Below are positions 62,373 through 64,000 of a DNA stretch of 64,000 bases, one piece after another. The stretch is taken from NCBI RefSeq assembly GCF_029714405.1, contig NZ_CP121650.1, positions 1,054,001 through 1,118,000 on the forward strand, given 5' to 3'. The stretch comes from Bradyrhizobium sp. CB82. GTDB taxonomy: Bacteria; Pseudomonadota; Alphaproteobacteria; Rhizobiales; Xanthobacteraceae. The first letter of the stretch is position 1; each line of letters begins with the position of its first letter. The notes below the pieces were generated by a model. It was not told the DNA's origin, searched no databases, and was given only the letters and a program-made list of their open reading frames with translations. The translations under genes and the position numbers were made by a program.

Positions 62373-64000
<1,628 letters not shown>

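Overview
The window is high-GC alphaproteobacterial chromosome, most likely Bradyrhizobium or a close relative. The basis is protein character (DUF4164, DUF2852, GhrA, HyuA/B and YCII families), alpha-type gene order (zapA / 6S RNA / 5-formyl-THF cyclo-ligase; ruvCAB; ybgC / tolQRAB-pal-cpoB-tilS-ftsH) and several families of palindromic intergenic repeats. I saw no rRNA, tRNA, CRISPR array, transposase or integrase. Species was not determined by any search.

Layout. 0-2.8 kb: a MotA/TolQ/ExbB-type proton-channel gene running off the left edge, then a decayed pair (DUF1295 and a cyclopropane-synthase-like methyltransferase) and three tiny ORFs. 3.1-7.5 kb: a two-gene RND efflux pump without an outer-membrane partner. 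7.7-17.3 kb, minus strand: a carbon-metabolism cluster transcribed tkt-gap-pgk-fba(class II)-fba(class I)-thiE-like-Sel1 protein-suhB, with two unrelated aldolases in tandem. 17.7-20.3 kb, plus strand: DUF4164-zapA-6S RNA-5-FCL-ymdB. 20.5-25.9 kb: yebC, ruvC-ruvA-cytidine deaminase-ruvB, a Tat-exported metallophosphoesterase and ybgC.

25.9-51.6 kb is a roughly 26-kb accessory block lying between ybgC and tolQ, which are usually neighbours. It holds a glutamine amidotransferase whose C-terminus is repeat-encoded, hyuA/hyuB, a sirtuin, a PQQ-dehydrogenase / cytochrome c / periplasmic binding protein trio resembling xoxFGJ, a GST with a divergent TetR regulator, an ECF sigma factor with YCII/DGPF partner and many small enzymes (SRPBCC, VOC, cupin, SnoaL, YCII), a TetR-DUF2852 pair sharing one operator, an HxlR-SDR divergent pair and gamma-glutamyltranspeptidase. 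Gene remnants are frequent here: dctA, cysE, a TIM-barrel epimerase, a frameshifted secreted protein and an unidentified C-terminal fragment.

51.8-64 kb: tolQ-tolR-tolA-tolB, then a membrane GGDEF-EAL protein and a FeeM/LuxI-like acyl-amino-acid synthase inserted before pal-cpoB, followed by tilS and the 5' part of ftsH.

The most notable points are the xoxFGJ-like trio, the c-di-GMP and acyl-synthase genes inside the tol-pal locus, the matched operators of the TetR-DUF2852 and HxlR-SDR pairs, and the several precisely definable gene remnants and repeat-derived protein tails.
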